Made by a program: the position numbers and the translations under genes
Shown: positions 1 to 7,522 of the stretch, one piece after another
Numbering within the stretch: position 1 is the first letter of the stretch
Layout of the letters: each line of letters starts with the position of its first letter
NCBI RefSeq assembly: GCF_004331345.1
Contig: NZ_SJJZ01000003.1
Span: 806,001-870,000, forward strand
DNA: 64,000 bases
DNA from: Kribbella soli
GTDB taxonomy: Bacteria > Actinomycetota > Actinomycetes > Propionibacteriales > Kribbellaceae
Direction: 5' to 3'
Notes under the pieces: generated by a model
Databases searched by the model: none
The model's input: the letters and a program-made list of their open reading frames with translations, nothing else
Told to the model about the DNA's origin: nothing

Positions 1-889
1 GCGAGATGGCGAGCCCGACGAGCCACAGGCGCCGGTACGAGTGCCGCAGGGCCCGGGCCGCCTCGGGGACGGAGATCATCCGGATGCCTTGGTTCAGCAC
101 GTTCACAGGGCCGAGCAGTACCTGCGCTCCCCGGATGCCGGCGGTCGCGACGAGGCCGGCGGCCGCGGTGATGCCGAGCATGTAGAGCTGGATGGTGCCG
201 GAGACCGCGAGCATCTCCCCGACGTACTTCGGGCTCAGGTCCCAGTTCCGCTTGATCCATTCACGGATCAGCTGCCGCCGCGGCGCCACGCCCGCCTGGA
301 AGCGGCCGGCGATCGCGGCGATCACCGCGCCGAGTCCCCACGCGAACGTGAGTGTGAAGGCGGACGTCGTACCGGTGAGATAGAGGCCGCCGAAGATCGC
401 CAGCATCGCCAGCAACCAGATGAGGTCGTTGACGAACGCCTTCTGCCCCTCGCCGACGACGAAGAACGCCCAGCGCCACGCGTCCTGCAGCAGCAGGCCC
501 GGCATGGTCAATGCGAAGGCGAGCAGCACGCCACGAGACGGCACGGCCGGAACAGCCGCGATCGCAAGACCGAGCAACGACGCCAGGACTCCGGTGAAGA
601 GAGCCGTCGCCGTACTGGCGCGGACTGCTCGTTGCCATTCGGGGCTGCGAGCACCGGAGTGGCGTACGGCGAGGGGCTCGGTGGAGATCGCCCGCGACAC
701 GTTCAGGGCGATCGTGTAGCCGCCGAACGCGAGCGCGTAGACACCGAAGTCGGCGACAGTACTGGACCGCGCGACGACGACCCCGACGGCGAGGTTGCTG
801 AGGCTCGACAAGCCCTGATCCGCCAGACCCCAGCTCGCGCGACCAGCCGGACCGGCCAGCCGACGTAGTTTCGGCCGCCGGAACTTCAC
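1..889 (-). CDS. Wzx-like polysaccharide flippase, N-terminal part (cut by window edge)
   Basis: A hydrophobic multi-pass membrane protein whose 3' end lies outside the window. Translation from GTG at 889 opens with a basic stretch and then ASWGLADQGLSSLSNLAVGV. It keeps the SVPEAARALR segment also present in the flippase at 7519-8838, so the two are paralogues of the MOP/Wzx type that move lipid-linked glycan units across the membrane. The start lies 9 bp after the stop of the WecG-like gene, so it is probably the next gene of the same operon. A GTG just upstream (897) is in another frame and stops at once. The family call rests on hydrophobicity, paralogy and context; the exact substrate cannot be seen. 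Confidence 0.8.
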   Translation of the reverse strand, partial: MKFRRPKLRRLAGPAGRASWGLADQGLSSLSNLAVGVVVARSSTVADFGVYALAFGGYTIALNVSRAISTEPLAVRHSGARSPEWQRAVRASTATALFTGVLASLLGLAIAAVPAVPSRGVLLAFALTMPGLLLQDAWRWAFFVVGEGQKAFVNDLIWLLAMLAIFGGLYLTGTTSAFTLTFAWGLGAVIAAIAGRFQAGVAPRRQLIREWIKRNWDLSPKYVGEMLAVSGTIQLYMLGITAAAGLVATAGIRGAQVLLGPVNVLNQGIRMISVPEAARALRHSYRRLWLVGLAIS

Positions 890-898
890 CGACTCACT

Positions 899-1645
899 CT
901 AAACGGGACGCGGAGGATGGCGGAGGACGCCCAGGAGGAAACGCGGGATGCCCAGTACGTAACGCTTCCAGAGCCGGCGCGGCTCCTTGTACAGCCGGTA
1001 GCTCCACTCCAGTCCGGAGCGCTGCATCCAGTGCGGCGCGCGGTCCAGCCGGCCGGTGTGGAAGTCGAACGCCGCACCGACCCCGATCAGGATCGTCGCG
1101 TTCAGGCGGTCGCGATGGTCGGCCATCCAGCGCTCCTGCTTCGGCGCACCGAGTCCGATCCAGACGATGTCCGGCCGCGCCTCGTTCATCCGGGCGACCG
1201 TCTCCGCGTCCTCGGCGTCCGTCAGGGCACGGTACGGCGGGCATTCGACGCCGACGACCTTCAACGCCGGGTGCCGCTCCTGGAACCGCTCGCGCAGCTC
1301 GTCGGCCACGCCCTCGGCCCCGCCGTAGAAGTACTGCGTCCAGCCGCGATCCGCCGCCTCGGCCAGCACCCGCTCGAGCAGATCCGGACCGGCGACCCGG
1401 TCCATCTCCTCGAACCCGGCGCGCTGACCGGCCCACACGAGCGGCATCCCGTCCGGAACCGTCAGACCCGACGTGTTGTAGACCTCGGTCAACCGCGCGT
1501 CGGCGCGCGCGTGCAGCAACGCGTTCATGTCGGACACGCACACCAGCTGACGTTCGCCGTCGTCGATCCAGCGCGCGAACGTCTCCACCGTCCGGTCCAG
1601 ATTCGTCACGCTGACGTGGATCCCGAGAACGTCGACCCTACTCAT
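899..1645 (-). CDS. WecG/TagA/CpsF family glycosyltransferase (GT26)
   Basis: 248 residues, the usual family size. Visible family features are TVPDGMP (residues 62-68, holding the Asp thought to be catalytic in TagA), the YFYGG segment (105-109) and WIGLGAPKQERWM (162-174). The family transfers a sugar such as N-acetylmannosaminuronate, ManNAc or glucose to an undecaprenyl-PP-linked first sugar on the inner membrane face. ATG at 1645 is preceded by GGGGAGGACGC, and its ATG overlaps the TGA of gmd by four bases, so translation is probably coupled. Together with the polyprenyl glycosylphosphotransferase three genes upstream it may build the first two residues of a repeat unit. The donor sugar is not deducible. 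Confidence 0.88.
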   Translation of the reverse strand: MSRVDVLGIHVSVTNLDRTVETFARWIDDGERQLVCVSDMNALLHARADARLTEVYNTSGLTVPDGMPLVWAGQRAGFEEMDRVAGPDLLERVLAEAADRGWTQYFYGGAEGVADELRERFQERHPALKVVGVECPPYRALTDAEDAETVARMNEARPDIVWIGLGAPKQERWMADHRDRLNATILIGVGAAFDFHTGRLDRAPHWMQRSGLEWSYRLYKEPRRLWKRYVLGIPRFLLGVLRHPPRPV

Positions 1646-2625
1646 GCGTCCTCCCCAGTCAGCAGTGCGAGGTCGGCGTCCACCATGATGCGGACCAGCT
1701 CGGGAACGTGCACCTGAGCCTTCCAGCCTAGGTCGGTGGCCGCCTTCGACGCGTCCCCGATCAGCGAGTCCACCTCGGTGGGACGTTCGTAGCGCTGGTC
1801 GTGGTCGACGTACTTCTCCCAGTCCAGCCCGACGTGGTCGAAGGCCAGCGAGACGAAGTCGCGGACGGAGTACGACGTACCGGTCGCGATCACGTAGTCC
1901 GCGGGGGTGTCGTGCTGCAGCATCCGCCACATGCCCTCGACGTACTCCGGGGCATAGCCCCAGTCACGGCATGCGTCCAGATTGCCCAGGTACAAGCGAT
2001 CCTGGCGACCCGTCTTGATCGCCGCCACCGCACGGGTGATCTTCCGCGTCACGAACGTCTCGCCGCGCCGCGGGGACTCGTGGTTGAACAGGATCCCGTT
2101 CACCGCGAACATGTCGTACGCCTCGCGGTAGTTCCGGGTCATCCAGTAGCCGTAGAGCTTCGCGGCGCCGTACGGCGACCGCGGGTGGAACGCGGTCTCC
2201 TCGTTCTGCGGGGGCGGGGTCGCGCCGAACATCTCCGACGACGACGCCTGATAGAACCGGCAGTCCAGCCCGATCATCCGGATCGCCTCGAGCAGCCGCG
2301 TCGTACCCATCCCGGTGGTGTCTCCGGTGTACTCCGGCTCGTCGAAGCTGACCCGGACATGCGATTGCGCGGCCAGGTGATAGACCTCGGACGGCTGGAT
2401 CGACGCGAGCAGCGTGACGAGTCGCGAACCGTCGGTCAGGTCGCCGTAGTGCAGGAACAGCCGCTTGTCACGGGCGTGCGGGTCCTCGTACAGGTGGTCG
2501 ATCCGCTTGGTGTTGAAGGTGCTGGCGCGGCGGATCAGGCCGTGCACCTCGTACCCCTTGGACAGCAGCAACTCGGCCAGGTACGAACCGTCCTGGCCGG
2601 TGATGCCCGTAACGAACGCTTTCAT
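1642..2625 (-). CDS. gmd: GDP-mannose 4,6-dehydratase
   Basis: 327 residues, extended SDR fold. It converts GDP-D-mannose to GDP-4-keto-6-deoxymannose, the first step to GDP-L-fucose, in the cytosol. The NADP site GITGQDGSYL is at residues 7-16. LIRRASTFNTKRIDHLY (30-46) is characteristic of GMD. The catalytic set is SSSEMFG (128-134) with YGAAK (Y152, K156). ATG at 2625 sits behind AGGAGC and overlaps the fcl stop (ATGA). Placement directly after fcl makes a complete GDP-fucose pathway. One of the clearest assignments in the locus. Confidence 0.96.
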   Translation of the reverse strand: MKAFVTGITGQDGSYLAELLLSKGYEVHGLIRRASTFNTKRIDHLYEDPHARDKRLFLHYGDLTDGSRLVTLLASIQPSEVYHLAAQSHVRVSFDEPEYTGDTTGMGTTRLLEAIRMIGLDCRFYQASSSEMFGATPPPQNEETAFHPRSPYGAAKLYGYWMTRNYREAYDMFAVNGILFNHESPRRGETFVTRKITRAVAAIKTGRQDRLYLGNLDACRDWGYAPEYVEGMWRMLQHDTPADYVIATGTSYSVRDFVSLAFDHVGLDWEKYVDHDQRYERPTEVDSLIGDASKAATDLGWKAQVHVPELVRIMVDADLALLTGEDA

Positions 2626-3563
2626 GCCACATGCTCCTGGTACCAGGCGTAGGTGGCGGCCACACCGTCTTCGAGGGAAATGGAGGGCTTCCAGCCGAGC
2701 GCCAGCAACCTGCTCACGTCGAGCAGCTTGCGCGGAGTGCCGTCCGGCTTGGACAGATCGTTGCTCAGGGCACCGGTGTAGCCGACCGTCCGGGCGACCA
2801 GTTCGGCCAGCTCGCGGATCGTCACGTCCGCGCCGACACCGACGTTGATCGGCTCCGGTGCGTCGTAGTGCTCCAGCAGGTGCAGACACGCGTCGGCGAG
2901 GTCGTCGACGTGCAGGAACTCGCGCCGCGGCGTACCGCTCCCCCACAGCACCACCTCGGGCGCGGCGGAAGCCTTTGCCTCGTGGAAGCGGCGGATCAGC
3001 GCCGGAAGCACGTGCGACGATGTCGGATCGAAGTTGTCGTGCGGACCGTACAGATTCGTCGGCATCGCCGAGATCCAGCGCAGGCCGTACTGCCGGCGGA
3101 CTGCCTGGACGTGCATGATGCCGGCGATCTTGGCGATCGCGTACGCGTCGTTGGTCGGCTCCAGCTCACCGGTCAGCAGGCTCGACTCGCGGATCGGCTG
3201 CTCGGCGAACTTCGGGTAGATGCACGACGACCCAAGGAACAGCAGCCGCGGCGTGCGCACCTCGAGCGCCGCGTCCATCAGGTTCACCTGGATACGCAGG
3301 TTGTCGCTGAGGAACTCGGTCGGATGGTCGCGGTTCGCGAGGATGCCGCCGACCCGTGCCGCGGCGTCGATCACGACCGCGGGCCGATACTCACGCAGGA
3401 AGTCGAACGTCTGCTGCCGGTCGCGCAGATCGAGCTCCGCCGACGACGCGCCGATCAGGTTCGTGTACCCGGCCGCCTCGAGGCGACGCCAGAGGGCCGA
3501 GCCGACCAGGCCGCGGTGCCCCGCAACGTACACCGGTGCCCCAGAATCCAAGACAGAACGCAT
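2622..3563 (-). CDS. fcl: GDP-L-fucose synthase (GDP-4-keto-6-deoxy-D-mannose 3,5-epimerase/4-reductase)
   Basis: 313 residues. It completes GDP-L-fucose from the Gmd product by 3,5-epimerisation and NADPH reduction. Motifs: GHRGLVG nucleotide site (15-21), GSSCIYP (111-117), YAIAK active site (Y141, K145), and the GTPRREFLHVDDLADA segment typical of GDP-fucose synthase. I chose ATG at 3563, which overlaps the TGA of the upstream glycosylphosphotransferase (TGATG); an in-frame TTG one codon earlier is possible. Its own stop overlaps the gmd start by four bases. The product is probably donated by one of the cluster glycosyltransferases. Confidence 0.95.
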   Translation of the reverse strand: MRSVLDSGAPVYVAGHRGLVGSALWRRLEAAGYTNLIGASSAELDLRDRQQTFDFLREYRPAVVIDAAARVGGILANRDHPTEFLSDNLRIQVNLMDAALEVRTPRLLFLGSSCIYPKFAEQPIRESSLLTGELEPTNDAYAIAKIAGIMHVQAVRRQYGLRWISAMPTNLYGPHDNFDPTSSHVLPALIRRFHEAKASAAPEVVLWGSGTPRREFLHVDDLADACLHLLEHYDAPEPINVGVGADVTIRELAELVARTVGYTGALSNDLSKPDGTPRKLLDVSRLLALGWKPSISLEDGVAATYAWYQEHVA

Positions 3564-5047
3564 CAATAAGCTCCCGCGCCGTAGAACACCGCGCGCACGG
3601 TCTTCCAGAGAATCAGCAGGTCCAAGGTCATCGACCAGTTGTCGACGTACCGCAGGTCGAGGCGGACGGACTCGTCCCAGGACAGGTCGCTGCGGCCGCT
3701 GACCTGCCAGAGGCCCGTCATGCCGGGCTTCACCAGCATCCGCCGCGAGTCGTCGGCGGCGTACAGCGCGACCTCCTCGGCCAGCGGCGGCCGCGGACCG
3801 ACCAGCGACATGTCGCCGCGCAGCACGTTGAACAGCTGCGGCAGCTCGTCGAGCGAGAACCGTCGGATCCAGCGGCCGAGCGGTGTCATCCGCGGGTCGT
3901 TGCGCATCTTGAAGATCACGCCGTTGCCGTCGCTCAGCGCATACAGGTCGCTCAGTCGCTCCTCCGCGTCGACGTACATGCTGCGGAACTTGAGCATCGT
4001 GAACTCGGCACCCGCGCGGCCGACCCGCTGCTGCCGGAACAGGACCGGGCCGGAGCTGGTCAGCTTGACCGCGAGCGCCAGGCCGATCAGCACCGGCGAC
4101 AGTACGGCGACGATGCCGAGGGCAACGATCCGGTCGAAGACCGCCTTCATCAGGTGCGGCCCGCCGCTGACCGACGGCCGCTCCAGGTGCAGCAAGGACA
4201 GGCCGGCGACCGGGCGGACCGAGATCCGCGGGCCGGCCACCTCGATGATGCCCGGGGAGACGATCAGCTCGATGCCGCGCTGCTCCAGCGCCCAGGACAG
4301 CCGGCGCAGCAACTGGCCGGCCAGCTCCGGGTCGGTCGCGATCGCGACCACCTCGACCGCGTGCCGGTCGGCGGCGGCCAGGATGTCCGGCTCGCCGAGC
4401 TCGTCGGGGTGCATCGGGCCGTTGCCGTCGCCGTGCGGGCGGCAGGTCGCGACGACCCGGAACCCGTCGGTCGGGCGGCTCTCCAGGTGCTCACAAAGTG
4501 TTGCGGCCGGGCCACTTCGCCCGACCACGAGAACCCTGTGCATGCAGCGGCCTCTGACCCGGTGCCGGTGCAGGTCCTTCCGCAACGCATACCGCAGCAG
4601 CAGCGCGGCCACGACCATCACCGGGATCGCGAGCACCACGAAGCCACGGGCAATCTCGGCCTTGGTCACGTACGACGTCATCGCGACCGCCGCGGTGAGT
4701 CCGACGCCGGCGCGGAGCAGGGACCGGAACTCGTCCGGCCCGGCCCCGTAGAACCGCGAGTCGTACCCCTTCGACAAGGCGACCGCGGCCACCCAGGCCA
4801 GCGGCAGCACACTGCTCACGACCAGGTAGCTCGAGCCGACGTGGTACCCGAACCGGGTCAGCAGGGCGATCGAGACACCGAGCATCGCGGCGAGCAGATC
4901 GCCACCGACAGCGGCCCAGCGGTACACACCGACCCAGCGCGGCTCGGTCGAGCGCGACGGCAGCGGAACGATCGCCGGGACCTCATGCGGGACGACCCAG
5001 AGCGGCCGACGGCTGTCCACAGCGTCAGGCGCTTCTGCTCCGCTCAC
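3563..5047 (-). CDS. Exopolysaccharide polyprenyl glycosylphosphotransferase (WbaP/WcaJ type), copy 1
   Basis: 494 residues. It starts repeat-unit synthesis by moving a hexose-1-phosphate from a UDP-sugar to undecaprenyl phosphate. About four membrane segments lie at residues 45-155, a CoA-binding-like domain follows (RVLVVGR 171-177), and then the catalytic bacterial sugar transferase domain (300-494). That domain has KFRSM (353-357), DELPQLFNVLRGDMSLVGPRP (400-420) and KPGMTGLWQVSGRSDLSW (440-457). GTG at 5047 has GAGAGG upstream. Upstream is a 194-bp gap carrying one copy of a 28-nt repeat. A clear paralogue lies at 35588-37126, at the other end of the locus. Confidence 0.95.
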   Translation of the reverse strand: MSGAEAPDAVDSRRPLWVVPHEVPAIVPLPSRSTEPRWVGVYRWAAVGGDLLAAMLGVSIALLTRFGYHVGSSYLVVSSVLPLAWVAAVALSKGYDSRFYGAGPDEFRSLLRAGVGLTAAVAMTSYVTKAEIARGFVVLAIPVMVVAALLLRYALRKDLHRHRVRGRCMHRVLVVGRSGPAATLCEHLESRPTDGFRVVATCRPHGDGNGPMHPDELGEPDILAAADRHAVEVVAIATDPELAGQLLRRLSWALEQRGIELIVSPGIIEVAGPRISVRPVAGLSLLHLERPSVSGGPHLMKAVFDRIVALGIVAVLSPVLIGLALAVKLTSSGPVLFRQQRVGRAGAEFTMLKFRSMYVDAEERLSDLYALSDGNGVIFKMRNDPRMTPLGRWIRRFSLDELPQLFNVLRGDMSLVGPRPPLAEEVALYAADDSRRMLVKPGMTGLWQVSGRSDLSWDESVRLDLRYVDNWSMTLDLLILWKTVRAVFYGAGAY

Positions 5048-5175
5048 AGCGGCCTCTCGTTCCCTCCCGCAACGGCTCGGTCACTTACAGTGTCCGGCTC
5101 AGCGTGCAGTATGTCCTTGTTAACCCGCGCGTCGGCGTCGGGTCACCGAACATTACTACGAGGGCAGGCCTCGGG

Positions 5176-5203
5176 CGACGAGAGGTACCGATCCTTGTGG
5201 AGA
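5176..5203. repeat. 28-nt repeat, copy 1 (direct pair with 6278-6305)
   Basis: The 28 bases here match 6278-6305 at 27 of 28 positions in the same orientation; the single difference is A/G in the middle. This copy lies 38 bp past the stop of the dioxygenase gene and about 130 bp upstream of the GPT start. The two copies bracket the dioxygenase gene and an aminotransferase relic. No terminator or known promoter box is evident in the 194-bp gap (5048-5241) apart from this repeat and the GPT ribosome-binding site. Confidence 0.85.
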
Positions 5204-5241
5204 AGTTTTACCTCCCTCTGTCACCGGCAACAGTTGATGTC

Positions 5242-6135
5242 TCAAGCGACCTCTTCCTGAGGGACGTCGAACGCCGCGACGATGTCCTCCGGAACGTGTT
5301 CCAGGTCGCTGACGCGCAGGTAATCGCCCATCGTGGTACCGGTGCATTCGGAGTCGATGTTCGGCGCCGCCCGGCCGGCGAGCGCGTCACCGAGGTGCAC
5401 GGTGCGCAGGTCGATGCTGAACCGGGTCCGGCCGGACGTGTTCGGCACGCTGGAGTGCAGCTGCGCACCGGAGAACAGGACGATGCCACCCGGCTTGCAG
5501 ATCGGCCGGATCTGCGGAACCAACTCCACCTCGTCTTCCGGCACCGGCTGCACGCGGGTGTCGGTGCCGATCTGGGTCGCGGCGATCTGCCGGCTGGTCG
5601 CGTTCCACTCGGCGTAGTTGTAGACCCGGGAGCTGTTCTTGACCGGTGTCTGCCAGTACCTCGGGTGGAACGCGAGCCCGTTGTCGTCGCTGATCGGGAA
5701 GATCGGCAGCCACCAGTTGAGCTGGGTGTACGGCGCGGAGTACCAGGTGTCACGGTGCGGGTGGAACGCGAACGCGATACCCGTGGTCAGGTAGTCGTTC
5801 GAGGTCGAACTACGCATCCGCGGTACGTCGAAGTACACCTGCTCGCTGTCGCACCCGAGGTCGACGAGCATCTCCTGGATCAGCCGCTTCGACTCCGGGT
5901 GGTGGATGAACGCCGGCTTCAGCTTCGCGAGCAGCGCGGCGTAGTCCTCGACGGCCATGTCGAACTGGGCCGTCTCCGGGTCCAGCGGCGCGAACGCCTC
6001 GCGGGCCATCGCCCCGGCGAACTCCGTCAGGGCCAGCGTCGAAGGACGCGGCGAGTAGACGAACAGGTCACCGTCGTACAGCTTCGCCCGGCGCTCGTCG
6101 TCGGTGAATTCGGCGTCGACGTAAATGGAATGCAT
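5242..6135 (-). CDS. Phytanoyl-CoA dioxygenase-like Fe(II)/2-oxoglutarate-dependent oxygenase
   Basis: 297 residues. The 2-His-1-carboxylate iron site is visible: HRD at 127-129 (H-x-D) within FAFHPHRDTWY, and the distal His at 227 in GAQLHSS. R238-x-S240 in RTRFS probably binds 2-oxoglutarate. The enzyme should hydroxylate or otherwise oxidise a small substrate or sugar; in an EPS cluster a nucleotide sugar or acyl substituent is plausible, but this is inference. ATG at 6135. It stands alone between two 28-nt direct repeats and directly after a broken aminotransferase end, so it looks like a captured cassette rather than an original member of the otherwise tightly overlapping gene string. 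Confidence 0.85.
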   Translation of the reverse strand: MHSIYVDAEFTDDERRAKLYDGDLFVYSPRPSTLALTEFAGAMAREAFAPLDPETAQFDMAVEDYAALLAKLKPAFIHHPESKRLIQEMLVDLGCDSEQVYFDVPRMRSSTSNDYLTTGIAFAFHPHRDTWYSAPYTQLNWWLPIFPISDDNGLAFHPRYWQTPVKNSSRVYNYAEWNATSRQIAATQIGTDTRVQPVPEDEVELVPQIRPICKPGGIVLFSGAQLHSSVPNTSGRTRFSIDLRTVHLGDALAGRAAPNIDSECTGTTMGDYLRVSDLEHVPEDIVAAFDVPQEEVA

Positions 6136-6180
6136 GGTGTTCCCCCTCGGGATTCAATGGTGTGCGGTGTTCTGGTCTCG

Positions 6181-6270
6181 TCAGCCGTACCGGCGGAACA
6201 CGGGTTTCACGGGCCGGCCCCCCAGCCACGGATCCGGGCTCCCGACGCCGGCCGCGAGTTCGTCGCCGAG
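6181..6270 (-). pseudogene. Relic of a class III aminotransferase C-terminus
   Basis: Read on the minus strand, this stretch ends with GGRPVKPVFRRYG and a TGA at 6183-6181. The intact aminotransferase at 11054-12370 ends GGRPVKPVFRRFV, so 11 of 13 residues agree, and the DNA is similar too. Nothing upstream resembles the rest of the enzyme: the frame runs into the 28-nt repeat and the stop of the GT4 gene. I read it as the 3' scrap of a second aminotransferase that once lay just before the dioxygenase gene (45 bp gap). The 5' limit is approximate. Confidence 0.65.
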
Positions 6271-6277
6271 CTCGTGA

Positions 6278-6305
6278 CGACGAGAGGTGCCGATCCTTGT
6301 GGAGA
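6278..6305. repeat. 28-nt repeat, copy 2
   Basis: Second copy of the repeat at 5176-5203, same orientation, 27 of 28 bases identical. It begins 14 bp beyond the stop of the GT4 gene and runs up to the aminotransferase relic. The distance between copies is 1102 bp, which defines the segment holding the relic and the dioxygenase gene. Confidence 0.85.
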
Positions 6306-6319
6306 TCTTTCGTTTTCGG

Positions 6320-7522
6320 CTAATCCGTCAACTTTCGCCGCCGGATCTCGGTGTTCTCGAGGAAGCTGACCAAGCGTTTCCCGACCACGTCCGACGAGAA
6401 CTCGGTCTCGGCCCTGACTGTGGCCGCGGCCGCCATCGCCCGCAGCCGGGCCGGGTTCTCCATGACCTCGATCAGCACGCCGGCGGCCGCCTCCGCGTCG
6501 TCCAACGGCCAGAACTGTCCCTCCTGGCCGGGCCGCACGATCTCGGGGATGCCACCGACCGCTCCGGCGACGACCGGCAGTCCACCGGCCATCGCCTCGA
6601 GCAGCGCGATCGGCAGATTCTCCATCGTCGCGGTGTGGCAGTAGAGACGGTGTCCGGCCATCAACGAGGGCGGATCGGCCTGGTACCCCAGGAACCGCAC
6701 CTGGTCGCCGAGTCCGAGAGCCTTGGCCTGCCCCTGCAGCGCGCGCCGGTCCGGCCCGTCCCCGACGACAGACAGCGTGTACCTGTGGCCCCGGCGCGCG
6801 GCGGCGCCCAGCACCTCGAGAAGGTAGCTGTGGTTCTTCCGCGGCTCGAGTGCCCCGACCGTGATCAGGTCCGCGCTGTGCGGTGACACCGCGCCCAGCG
6901 ACGGAATGTTGACCGGATTCGGGATCACGATGCCAGGCACGTTGCGGATCGCGGGCATCCGGTCCTCGAGAACCGAGCGCGCGAACTCGGACACGTAGAC
7001 GATCCCGTCCAGTTCGGTCAGTACCTGCTCCTCGAACGACCGGATCGCCCCGAACATCGTCCCGAACCGGGCGATCTCGCCCTTGCCGGCCCACTCGTCG
7101 GCCTGCGAGACATTGAAGTGCGCCGCCATCACGACCGGCTGCGTCGTCCGCACCCGCAGGGCGACCGCCGCCGAGACCGGGCACTGCGCGTACAGCACCG
7201 CCGGTCCGGCATTCGACAGGTGGTGGGACAGCGCCCGCTCCAGGTAATACGCGTGCCAGTGCCGGTACCACCACACACCGGCCTGCGGACTGAACAGCCG
7301 GATGGCGAACCTGGCCCCGAAGATCGGCGGAAGCAACGGGTCCTTCGACGAGAACGGGTTGACGACACTGGCCGGCCGCGCCGCGTCGTCCAGATACTGC
7401 CGCACCGTGCGCACATGGGTCTGGACGCCGGATCCGCCGTTGCGGCGCATCAGCATCGCCATCACGATCTCGGTGTCGAGCCGGTCCGGGTGGCGTGACG
7501 GCACAGCAGTCGCGTTCGTCAT
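6320..7522 (-). CDS. Glycosyltransferase family 4
   Basis: 400 residues, GT-B fold. Early residues EIVMAMLMRRNGGSGVQTHVR form the N-terminal acceptor lobe. The C-terminal nucleotide-sugar lobe shows VGALEPRKNHSYLLEVL, VVGDGPDRRAL and the E-x7-E motif in MENLPIALLEAMAGGLPVVA. It is a retaining transferase acting on the lipid-linked repeat unit at the cytoplasmic membrane face. ATG at 7522 overlaps the flippase stop (ATGA). It is the last gene of the continuous overlapping run before the repeat-bounded dioxygenase cassette. The sugar donor is unknown. Confidence 0.9.
   Translation of the reverse strand: MTNATAVPSRHPDRLDTEIVMAMLMRRNGGSGVQTHVRTVRQYLDDAARPASVVNPFSSKDPLLPPIFGARFAIRLFSPQAGVWWYRHWHAYYLERALSHHLSNAGPAVLYAQCPVSAAVALRVRTTQPVVMAAHFNVSQADEWAGKGEIARFGTMFGAIRSFEEQVLTELDGIVYVSEFARSVLEDRMPAIRNVPGIVIPNPVNIPSLGAVSPHSADLITVGALEPRKNHSYLLEVLGAAARRGHRYTLSVVGDGPDRRALQGQAKALGLGDQVRFLGYQADPPSLMAGHRLYCHTATMENLPIALLEAMAGGLPVVAGAVGGIPEIVRPGQEGQFWPLDDAEAAAGVLIEVMENPARLRAMAAAATVRAETEFSSDVVGKRLVSFLENTEIRRRKLTD

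Noticed and set aside
5176..5203. Repeat as a JUMPstart/ops anti-termination element
   Set aside because: No GGCGGTAG core or long A/G leader is present, and copies lie inside the operon rather than at its head.
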